Assembly: GCA_023437305.1 (NCBI GenBank)
Contig: JAEZGN010000021.1
Location: forward strand, 310,001-374,000
Length of the DNA stretch: 64,000 nucleotides
Reading direction: 5' to 3'
Source of the DNA: Bacteroidota bacterium
GTDB taxonomy: Bacteria; Bacteroidota; Bacteroidia; Bacteroidales; Dysgonomonadaceae
Part shown: one piece after another, positions 29,801-36,681 of the stretch
Numbering within the stretch: position 1 is the stretch's first letter
Layout of the letters: each line of letters starts with the position of its first letter
The notes under the pieces: model-generated
The model's input: the letters and a program-made list of their open reading frames with translations, nothing else
The model's database searches: none
Told to the model about the DNA's origin: nothing
Translations under genes and position numbers: made by a program

Positions 29801-30136
29801 TCCCCATTCCTTCGGATAATTTGGGTAGGCTATAAAGTCCCCCCCCTGTCCGTCTGTAAAATGGTTTACATTCCAAGGTGAAGGAATTTTTATAGCAACA
29901 TTTTCTTTTTTGAAACTTACAGGCTTCTTAAAGTCTGACGCTTTGGCACCGTATATCGGCATAAATTCCCATTTACCATTCAGGCATAACTCTTGCCTAT
30001 ATGGTTTTTCCACATCATTTACCAGTCCCTGCATAGGGTTGAATGGATAGGGGTATTTGATTCTCTCCGAGGTTTGAGCATTAACCAGTAAAACAGATAA
30101 GACTGCCAGTACAGTCATATAAAGATGTTTATTCAT
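26810..30136 (-). CDS. Long GH2-family glycosidase with C-terminal GATase-like extension
   Basis: A signal peptide (about 1-21) is followed by the GH2 sugar-binding domain (about 45-225), an Ig-like domain and a TIM barrel (about 365-600). The likely acid/base is Glu475 in GWSVCNETV, and a likely nucleophile is Glu554 in WGIGEQSM. From about 690 to 850 an alpha/beta region (VDAIVLYASAD, LVIIDGNNPP, AGAKILVMGVNP) looks like the class I glutamine-amidotransferase-like fold found in some galactosidases. A beta-rich end follows (about 1000-1108). At 1108 residues it is longer than usual GH2 enzymes and lacks the LacZ small-chain domain. Substrate specificity is open. It is 18 bases after the ceramidase-like gene. 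Confidence 0.82.
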   Translation of the reverse strand: MNKHLYMTVLAVLSVLLVNAQTSERIKYPYPFNPMQGLVNDVEKPYRQELCLNGKWEFMPIYGAKASDFKKPVSFKKENVAIKIPSPWNVNHFTDGQGGDFIAYPNYPKEWGKAQIGWMRKNVSVPSDWDGKQVILHFEAVMGKMEVYVNGQKAAENFELFLPFEADITSFIKPGQENEILVGVAKGSLFDNHGKYGRRTYVGGSMWGIEMAGIWQDVYMFAYNPVYVEDLFVQPDVQNKKLRIEFDIKNASSQKRTINLDTEVKKWYNLAGRTINESPEQKGEVAAQASLTFPTQKKVLLQPNSTTKVTIEKAVNGELEYWTPETPNLYGLVVNLTENNKTIDKKYNRFGWRQFTISGDKLLLNGKQISLRGDSWHFMGVPQMTRRYPWAWFSMLKDVNANAVRLHAQPFPRFYLDVADEMGICVLDETGIWSSDGGPKIDSDDYWESCVEHIRRLIKRDKNHASVFGWSVCNETVPVAVHVFKAPEELVQKQLEEINRWVKVTAELDPTRPWISGDGETDRPTNLPTVIGHYGGMGGMRKWASEGKPWGIGEQSMAYYGTPKQSSEYNGNRSYESMLGRMEGVAIESYELIKTQRELNASYSSIFNLAWYGLQPLELGLKDTARPPVADDGIFFDFQEGGYGMQPERLGPYTTTLNPGYDISLPLYREWPLLEAVRKANATPMLPYSGKIEDKKEIEVAVSPVDAIVLYASADSKLKENLENLGLKILTDGKITNKTLVIIDGNNPPTSTKEQQLKVQKAIDAGAKILVMGVNPQSRDFINTILPYSVSLEDRKATSFLKEGTPVLLQGLNHADFYFSELIPRGKTAMHYGMSGDFVMKSNVLLRACNTDWQRWNYQAETSKTGNVFRSERESKGADVVIASLKQGNAEIILSTLDLSEIALETQSLLTKMLLNLGAVISNDNIKSMQALDTKAQLQKSLVVSLSKDAQSVERLLSTDFLKGEADIIPQLNTISDDQSWAVAIAENGLFSLAKPERDKTAVAYMSFWIYSPRSLSNLLAEPDMPSLDMFVNCEGGFAVYLNKNKVISKEVAGQTETKVPNIMLDKGWNHMVVKLINPRNNSQIKTNIRFDSADKNFMKQILSSVVR

Positions 30137-30154
30137 GCTTACTTCTTTTAAGAT

Positions 30155-31441
30155 TTATTCCGGATGCTGACGCATTAATCCGTTAAGTTTATAAAAATTT
30201 TCAAGTTGCTTATTCATAATTATTTCGCCCGAGCCAACTTCTATCATACGAGGGCTCTGATCGGCACCATAACCTCCTAAAGCGGCAGACCTTACATCCG
30301 GCACATATCCGGGAGACTTCCCCCCCGTCCACGTATATCCGAAAACAAACGGGATAGCATTGGCTAGTTTCACTTTGTTTTTCCAATCTAATTGAAGTTG
30401 TATAAATAGTTCGCCCGGACATGCAGCAATCAGAATATTATCATTCAGTAATATTGTTTTCAAACGAACATCAAACGAAAGTTGCTTGTCGTATCGCCCT
30501 GTAAATTTCAGAGAATCATCCATAATTTTAAGGCTAGCTTGTTCTCTGTCCGCCTTCAATTCTTTAGCCAATTTGATTACTTCGTACGCTAAAAGCTCTC
30601 CGGTGCGCTCCATAGGCGCATAGTCAGATTTTATCGGATCGTTGGCACCCGACCTGCGTCGGCTAATCTGTAGTGACTCTACATTTCCGGCCGCACCTTG
30701 TACAAAAAGACAATTTACATCCTTCCCAAAAGCTTCTTCGACTTTCCGTGCAGCAACTCCGGGATAATCTGCCGATATTTCATAATTGAAGCAAACTATA
30801 TCCGAATGGCAGGCATAATTCATTATAATAGCCCTGGGGTTGCCTTTCAAATCCTCTACCTTGATCACTCCCACCTCGGGATCAACGGGCCCAAAAGGTA
30901 TACGTTCCGGATTTTCCACATTATAATGATCATCTCCAAACCACGATTCTCTGGCTCGTCCATTTTCGCGTATTATCAACCTATTGAATCCTAACTGAGG
31001 GAATGTACGATGTCCTGCGGATACGCGGGCAGGAAACATATTCTTCAAGGCCTTGCCTATAACTTTAATAATTTGATCTTCGAAATAAGTTGTATTCGAA
31101 GGATATGTTTTCGATTTGTCGAACATGGCTAAAGCTATCGGACAAGAATGAGAATGCGAAGCACTTATCATAACATGCGATAATCCATATTTTTCTTTAC
31201 ATATCTTTAATACCCGCTCGCTATCAAAACCAACCAGATCAACAGAAACCTGAGCCACACGAATACCTTCTGCATCCAATACCAGACTGCGTGCATATAC
31301 CGAATCATGAAGCGGCAATACATTTTTTGGTGTAATATTTATTTTCGCAGTCCCTGCCATCAGTTGTCTTTCCTGCGCCATAAGATTACCGGACAGTAAG
31401 AAAACTTTTATTAAAGCTAGTAAAATGATGTAATTTTTCAT
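30155..31441 (-). CDS. Neutral/alkaline ceramidase-like protein
   Basis: A signal peptide (about 1-22) precedes the neutral/non-lysosomal ceramidase N-terminal fold. It starts with MAGTAKINITPK and has the zinc-site pattern SASHSHSCP, then NYACHSDI, SADYPG and FVQGAAGNVES. Proven family members cleave the amide bond of ceramide, but many short bacterial homologues near glycan genes have unknown substrates. At 428 residues it lacks the C-terminal Ig-like domain of full ceramidases. It sits between a GH2 and a GH71/99-like gene with gaps of 18 and 13 bases, so it is surely part of their operon. A hydrolase acting on an acyl or amide group of a glycoconjugate is an inference. Confidence 0.8.
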   Translation of the reverse strand: MKNYIILLALIKVFLLSGNLMAQERQLMAGTAKINITPKNVLPLHDSVYARSLVLDAEGIRVAQVSVDLVGFDSERVLKICKEKYGLSHVMISASHSHSCPIALAMFDKSKTYPSNTTYFEDQIIKVIGKALKNMFPARVSAGHRTFPQLGFNRLIIRENGRARESWFGDDHYNVENPERIPFGPVDPEVGVIKVEDLKGNPRAIIMNYACHSDIVCFNYEISADYPGVAARKVEEAFGKDVNCLFVQGAAGNVESLQISRRRSGANDPIKSDYAPMERTGELLAYEVIKLAKELKADREQASLKIMDDSLKFTGRYDKQLSFDVRLKTILLNDNILIAACPGELFIQLQLDWKNKVKLANAIPFVFGYTWTGGKSPGYVPDVRSAALGGYGADQSPRMIEVGSGEIIMNKQLENFYKLNGLMRQHPE

Positions 31442-31454
31442 CGGGTTTTATTTA

Positions 31455-32732
31455 CTATTCACGTTTTGGCATTTTGAGGCTCAAAGGTTTTTCTTTTCGC
31501 ATCATTTTTGTTGCTTCTCCTGTAAGCCACAAATAGTGGTCGGATGGCATACCGTCTATACCGACAAATTTGGCAATATCGCTTACCGGAGGATTGTCGC
31601 TGCATTTAAATATGGCTGTACCTTCGTTCACCTCATCAAACATAGCTACATAAAGCATACTAGCCCCGGCATTAATAGCTGTGGATATCTGCTGCCAATA
31701 GAAACGTCCGCCCTGACGCGGTATCGAGCCCGAAGGTTTAATGTCGTCAGGAAACTCGAACCTACTGAGATTATGCCAGCTAAAACCCGGTGTGACACAT
31801 GGCACGTAATCTATCTTATTTTGCCTACACCATTCTATATCTCCAATTATTAAGTCACGATAACGATCCATGTCATTATGCAAAAGAGGTGAAAAGCGTT
31901 GCACAGTCCACGGAAGAACAATATCTGCCTTGCGGATAATCGTATGCAGGTAAGGATCGGGAAGGCAGTCTGAATTGAGTTCGCGCCAGAAGGTAGGTAC
32001 CCCAAGCATTACGCTACAGCCTCCGTATTCGGGATCATTTTTAAGAAAATCGATAAAACGATCTATACCAATATCACGAGTATTGTAAGGTCTGTCGGGA
32101 AATCCGATACCCCATATTGCAACAAGCGGCTTCTCATTAAAAAATAAGTATGTTTTATTTCCTTTCTGGTTTGTTACCTTTATTGAGTCAACCAAATATT
32201 TCCAGTCTTCTATCAGGCTTGAACAATCTTCTCCCGATTTGCCGAGTCCCGAAAGATCATACATGATAGCGATAGCACGCTGATACTTAGATGCTGCTTC
32301 AAATGCATTTTTAATAACTGTCGTTTGACCACCCTTTCGGGCTTTAGCCTGAGCTGCCCCAAAAAAGCGTTGCATAAAAACACCATCTATCCCATACTGT
32401 TGCATCCATTTGAAGTGGAGATCAACAGTACTTTTATCCGTAGAACTGAAAAAGCGTGCAGTAGACCCATCGGCTAGTTTCAGTCCGGTAGGATATGTTT
32501 TTTCATATTCGCTCACATCAGGCCACATATCTATGCGCACTTGCTTTTCGTCGGGATACATTACTCCATCCGCCGGAGCTCGAAACCACCCTTGATATCC
32601 CGCCATGATCATTCCTTTGTAGCTAGGATATGCTGTTGTTGAAGCATGTTTTCGCGTTTGTGCCAACATTCTCCCCGGAGGCAACATCAAAAGTATTGCA
32701 GTGAGCACAAAAAAGATTCCTTTAAAATTCAT
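31455..32732 (-). CDS. GH71/99-like exported protein (copy 2)
   Basis: A signal peptide (about 1-25, ending RMLAQ) is followed by the same domain as copy 1: GMIMAGYQGWFRAP, WPDVSEYEKTYP, STVDLHFKWMQQYGIDGVFM and MFDEVNEGTAIFK. It lacks a lipobox, while copy 1 has one, so the two may work at different places. It is the first gene of the four-gene operon running down to 25518. The gap upstream is shared with the divergent Kelch/SARP regulator. No catalytic residues are assigned because the family is poorly described. Confidence 0.75.
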   Translation of the reverse strand: MNFKGIFFVLTAILLMLPPGRMLAQTRKHASTTAYPSYKGMIMAGYQGWFRAPADGVMYPDEKQVRIDMWPDVSEYEKTYPTGLKLADGSTARFFSSTDKSTVDLHFKWMQQYGIDGVFMQRFFGAAQAKARKGGQTTVIKNAFEAASKYQRAIAIMYDLSGLGKSGEDCSSLIEDWKYLVDSIKVTNQKGNKTYLFFNEKPLVAIWGIGFPDRPYNTRDIGIDRFIDFLKNDPEYGGCSVMLGVPTFWRELNSDCLPDPYLHTIIRKADIVLPWTVQRFSPLLHNDMDRYRDLIIGDIEWCRQNKIDYVPCVTPGFSWHNLSRFEFPDDIKPSGSIPRQGGRFYWQQISTAINAGASMLYVAMFDEVNEGTAIFKCSDNPPVSDIAKFVGIDGMPSDHYLWLTGEATKMMRKEKPLSLKMPKRE

Positions 32733-33098
32733 TTGGTATTTTATTTAAATTAATTACTTTGTCTTTCTTTCGGATATCACTTAGCTACAACAATTCGTTA
32801 GGCGAATGAATCCCCTCAATAAGGAGAGGAGGTGAAGGTATATTTTTCATGATATTTTTACTTTACTACAAAAAAAGAAGACAATACTTAAAATTACATA
32901 AGTATGCCTATTAATTAAGAATTAAAATTCAGTTAAAATACTCTTTAAAGATAAATGCGATAAAAACTGCTGTATTACTCTATTTTAAAAATCACTTATT
33001 ATAAAGTTCTCATAACTTATCATAAAAAAAATGATTAATTTTGTATATTACTTATTGGTTGTATTGTTTAAATAAAGACCTTTTAAATAAAAGCCTCC
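32733..33098. promoter_or_regulatory. Divergent control region between GH71/99-like operon and Kelch/SARP regulator
   Basis: This 366-base AT-rich stretch has no gene. On the plus strand TAATTTTG (33036-33043) fits the -7 consensus, about 56 bases before the regulator ATG, without a good -33. Small hairpins are present: ATTCG/CGAAT near 32790-32805, and a CCTC/GAGG stem near 32815-32830. No convincing minus-strand promoter was found, which would fit activator-dependent expression of the enzyme operon. Confidence 0.4.
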
Positions 33099-35630
33099 AT
33101 GAAATACACACTCGCCTTATTTTTCCTATTATTTAATATTGTCCAACCCTGCATATCAGATAATTCTGAGTACGGATTAAAATTTAAATCGTACGAGGTA
33201 TTAGCTGCAGACCGGACAGGATTACTTTTGGAAAATGGAAACTATATCGACATCAAAGATGAATTGACTCTGGAGTTTGATTTGAAATATGAAAATACGG
33301 CAATATTATATGGTTCTACTGTAAAAATAATCAGTGAATCAAAATCCGCAATAACTCTCGGATTCAGTTCGAGCAGTAGCGGAAATTTCCCAATCATGGT
33401 GATTAATGATGAAATTGTACCCATACTAACTGACCTTAAACTGAACGAATGGTTTCATGTAGCAATAACGATATCAAATAAAGATCAGTCACTAAAAATA
33501 AAGTATAAAGATTTTTCAAAAACTTTGACATTGAAAAAAAATGATTGGAAGGAAGCTATTATCTGTTTCGGGAAGTCAAACCTTACGGGTTTCTCAACGG
33601 AAGAAGTTCCGCCCATGATAATAAAGGATATAAAGCTATCCCATAGAGATAAATTATTCAGGCATTGGGTTCTGAAACAACATAATAAGACTGAATGCTA
33701 TGACGAACTGAAACAAGCAAAAGCCACAGTAATGAGCCCAGACTGGATAATAGACTCTTACGCCAACTGGACCAAGCACTTTTCATTATCTACGAATAAT
33801 AAAACATATCTACAATATGCATTCGATGCAGAAAGAGGAATTATATATTTTATTCCTGACAATAAACAAATTATATCTTACAATGTAATTACCAACCAGC
33901 AGGATACTATATATGTAAAATCAGGAAGACCTGCCAATATCAATACAAACCATGTTGTTTTTAATCCTCAAAAGAATGAACTCATTTCGTATAACCTCGA
34001 AGAAAAGTTTATTTCTGTTTTCTCCTTTGAGAGTAAAACATGGAGTAGTAACCGTACTCCGGTTTTAGAACCGTCATATTGGCATCATACATCTGCTTTG
34101 TGGAATTCCAATTCCTCAATAATTACATTTGGGGGCTATGGATTCTATCGATATAAAAACGATTTTACAGTAATCAATCCGGCAACGAATGAATGGAACA
34201 CCCAGCAACTAAATGCAATCTCTCCGCGTTATTCGTCGGCATCCGCAATAGTTGGCGACACATTATATATTTATGGAGGAGAAGGGAATCAAAGCGGCAA
34301 ACAAGAGTTGACTTCCATCATCACAGCCGACCTTTACGCTATCGATCTGAAAACAATGAAAGTGTCTCTATGCTGGGAATACGATAGTCCTACTCATTTT
34401 CTGCCTTGTGGAAATATGATCTACAATAAGGAAGACGATTCATTTTTGGTAATATCAAAGGCTCTGGGAAAACAAATACTACTAAAGGTACCCAGACAAA
34501 AACCAGCAATTGAAGAATTGGCCTATATAGATTCTTTGGAGTTGAATGCCGATTTCAACTTTTCAACACTAATGAAGCCCCAAAAAGAGAATAAACTGTA
34601 TGCTTTATTCTGCAAGGATTACAAGAAAGGTAATTCGGAAATCGACTTGTATAGTATAGCATATCCTCCTATAGCGTCTAGTCAAATACTGCAATCGGCT
34701 AAAACATCTGATTCAACTGAATCTATAACTATATATATTGTAATAGCTTTAACAGCGATATTCCTAGCTGTAGGATACAGCTTTTACTTAAGAAAGAGAA
34801 AAAAGAAGGAGAAATCTATTAATTCTGTTTTCTCATTAACGGATGATCTTACAGATGAAGAATCTCTGATTAATACGGATGAAATATATTACGATCGTTC
34901 TCGCCAAGCTATTTCTCTACTCGGCTTTTTTAATGTAAAGGATTCTGAAGGGAAAGATATTACAGACCTCTTTACTCCAACTCTAAAAAGCTTGGTACTT
35001 GCTATTATCTTGAACAGTGAAAATGGACCGGGCATTAACAGTAAAGTGATAGATAGTCTGATATGGCCCGACAAAGATGAGAAATCGGCAAGAAACAACA
35101 GAAATGTATCCATCAATCGACTCAACCAGGTTTTAGAAAAGATTGGGAATGTGCAAGTGCAAAACAACAATAGTTTCTGGAAAATTGCTATTGAAGATAA
35201 TTCTATTTGCGATTACCTTGAGGTACTTAAATACATGAGGCTACCTCAGAAGGCAATAATGGAAGATACTGACTCCGAGTCGAAACTATTGGAACTACTA
35301 AGTTATGGACAGCTCCTACCTTTCACACAAGAAGAATGGTTGGACTCGTATAAAGCTACGTATTCGGATTTTGCCATCGACTTTTTATTAGGCATACTTG
35401 TGCGTGAAATAAATTCGGGAAAAGCAAACGCCATCCTTAAGGTATCTAATCTTATTTTCTTGTTTGACACACTCAATGAGGAAGCCCTTTTTGCTAAATG
35501 CAGGGTATATTACAAACAAGGCAAAAAAAGTTTGGCAAAAAGTACATATAACAGTTTCTGCAAAGAGTATGCAACACTGTTAGGCGAAAAGTATCAAGTA
35601 TCTCTGACTCAAATCATCGGCAGTAATTAG
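33099..35630 (+). CDS. Membrane-spanning Kelch/LamG sensor with SARP-like DNA-binding and BTAD domains
   Basis: A signal peptide (about 1-20) is followed by a concanavalin/LamG-like domain (about 25-190) and Kelch-type propeller blades (about 230-520; for example FGGYGFYRY, YIYGGEGNQ). One transmembrane helix at about 541-562 is followed by a basic stop-transfer RKRKKKEK. The cytoplasmic part has a winged-helix region (about 585-700; ISLLGFFNV, LIWPDKDEKSARNNRNVSINRL) like the OmpR/SARP output domain, then a TPR-like BTAD segment to the C-terminus. It resembles a one-protein transmembrane regulator: outside propeller, inside activator. It diverges from the GH71/99-like operon, its probable target. 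Automatic annotation could miscall it galactose oxidase because of the Kelch repeats. Confidence 0.78.
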   Translation: MKYTLALFFLLFNIVQPCISDNSEYGLKFKSYEVLAADRTGLLLENGNYIDIKDELTLEFDLKYENTAILYGSTVKIISESKSAITLGFSSSSSGNFPIMVINDEIVPILTDLKLNEWFHVAITISNKDQSLKIKYKDFSKTLTLKKNDWKEAIICFGKSNLTGFSTEEVPPMIIKDIKLSHRDKLFRHWVLKQHNKTECYDELKQAKATVMSPDWIIDSYANWTKHFSLSTNNKTYLQYAFDAERGIIYFIPDNKQIISYNVITNQQDTIYVKSGRPANINTNHVVFNPQKNELISYNLEEKFISVFSFESKTWSSNRTPVLEPSYWHHTSALWNSNSSIITFGGYGFYRYKNDFTVINPATNEWNTQQLNAISPRYSSASAIVGDTLYIYGGEGNQSGKQELTSIITADLYAIDLKTMKVSLCWEYDSPTHFLPCGNMIYNKEDDSFLVISKALGKQILLKVPRQKPAIEELAYIDSLELNADFNFSTLMKPQKENKLYALFCKDYKKGNSEIDLYSIAYPPIASSQILQSAKTSDSTESITIYIVIALTAIFLAVGYSFYLRKRKKKEKSINSVFSLTDDLTDEESLINTDEIYYDRSRQAISLLGFFNVKDSEGKDITDLFTPTLKSLVLAIILNSENGPGINSKVIDSLIWPDKDEKSARNNRNVSINRLNQVLEKIGNVQVQNNNSFWKIAIEDNSICDYLEVLKYMRLPQKAIMEDTDSESKLLELLSYGQLLPFTQEEWLDSYKATYSDFAIDFLLGILVREINSGKANAILKVSNLIFLFDTLNEEALFAKCRVYYKQGKKSLAKSTYNSFCKEYATLLGEKYQVSLTQIIGSN

Positions 35631-35651
35631 TATAAAGATAGAAATATTATA

Positions 35652-35789
35652 AAAAGAGGCTGCCTGAAAAGTAATTTCTTTTTGTCATCCTGAGAGAAAC
35701 GAAGGATCTCATATACAAGACTCATAAGAGATGTTTCACTTCGTTCAACATGACAAGAAACACAAATTACTTTTCAGGCAGCCTCTTTT
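35652..35789. repeat. 138-bp inverted-repeat element (MITE/REP-like)
   Basis: Perfect 26-bp terminal inverted repeats (35652-35677 and 35764-35789; each contains AGAGGCTGCCTGAAAAG or its complement) enclose a second, imperfect inverted pair. The inner pair starts TGTCATCCTGAG and ends in the complement of TGTCATGTTGAACGAAG. The motif TGTCATCCTGAG with GAAGGATCTC is a dispersed intergenic repeat in many Bacteroidota as I remember it. It lies between convergent genes and may also serve as a transcription terminator. No coding capacity. Confidence 0.75.
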
Positions 35790-35802
35790 ACTTTTATGAG
35801 CA

Positions 35803-36672
35803 TTAATAAGCAAATGCTAACTTTAATTTCACTCCAATAGATATTGGATACATTTTTTGGGTAAGCCCTTTGGCGTTCTCTTGTTTAAGAGACTTTGATG
35901 CTGTTATACTATTAACTCCGAAATCGGAAGGGTGCTGATTGTTATATTCCAACAACGAGCCAATCTCCTTGTTTTTCCGCACATCATTAAGTCCGTAATC
36001 GCAGTATACTCCCGAGTAAAGAGCCAGCTTATCGGTTAGTCTCCATTTATTTCCAACCTCGGCAGATAACATAAAGGACATCTTCATATCCAAATCTGCT
36101 TTCTCCTCTGTCCCTGCAAAATGTCCTATACCATTTACTTCATTATCTTTATCGATAAGAAGATCAATGTCGGCATAATAAGCAGTAGTAGCCAAATTAG
36201 AAAGAGTAGTTGTATATTTTCCACTTACCGGTATTCCTATTTTTCCTCCAAGGGCTGCATAAAAACCTTTCGACGCCGACTGCTGGAATTGAATCATAAG
36301 AGGTATATTCAAAAACGTTGCATTTTGCTTCTCTTCAACCGAATGAATGGAATATGCAAACCGAAACTCATCGTTATTGGCATCTATTGCATCATACTCA
36401 TCAGATATATTATCGATAAGTCCTTTCGAACTCATGAAAGATAATTCAAGTCCGGTATTCAATGCCCAGTTTTCTGAGAGAAAGTAATTGTATCCTACTC
36501 CCAAAGAAGGCCCAAATTTCAGCTTATTATCTCCATCACTAATCTTATATTTCAATGAAGATATTCCTCCCGTTGCAGAGAAAAACACTTCATGTTTGTT
36601 ATCCTGCGAGCGTATGGCAGAACTGATAAGTAATGCCATAGCCAACAGAACTTTAATTTTCTTGATTTTCAT
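35803..36672 (-). CDS. Outer-membrane beta-barrel protein (PorT/OmpA-barrel-like)
   Basis: A 289-residue protein with a signal peptide ending near AIRSQ. Alternating amphipathic strands and repeated glycine/aromatic patterns (GVGYNYFLSENWALNTGLELSFMS, FYAALGGKIGIPV, KLALYSGVYCDYGL) point to an eight-stranded barrel of the outer-membrane beta-barrel family. It ends with the aromatic residue expected for BAM recognition (KLAFAY). Nine bases separate it from the giant type IX protein upstream, so the two are co-transcribed. It could help anchor or export the big protein, but that is inference; the family is broad. Confidence 0.75.
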   Translation of the reverse strand: MKIKKIKVLLAMALLISSAIRSQDNKHEVFFSATGGISSLKYKISDGDNKLKFGPSLGVGYNYFLSENWALNTGLELSFMSSKGLIDNISDEYDAIDANNDEFRFAYSIHSVEEKQNATFLNIPLMIQFQQSASKGFYAALGGKIGIPVSGKYTTTLSNLATTAYYADIDLLIDKDNEVNGIGHFAGTEEKADLDMKMSFMLSAEVGNKWRLTDKLALYSGVYCDYGLNDVRKNKEIGSLLEYNNQHPSDFGVNSITASKSLKQENAKGLTQKMYPISIGVKLKLAFAY

Positions 36673-36681
36673 ACATTATAC

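Noticed and set aside
33790..34660. Galactose oxidase annotation from Kelch repeats
   Set aside because: No copper-ligand or Tyr-Cys motif was seen, and the protein continues into a transmembrane helix and DNA-binding module, so an oxidase is unlikely.
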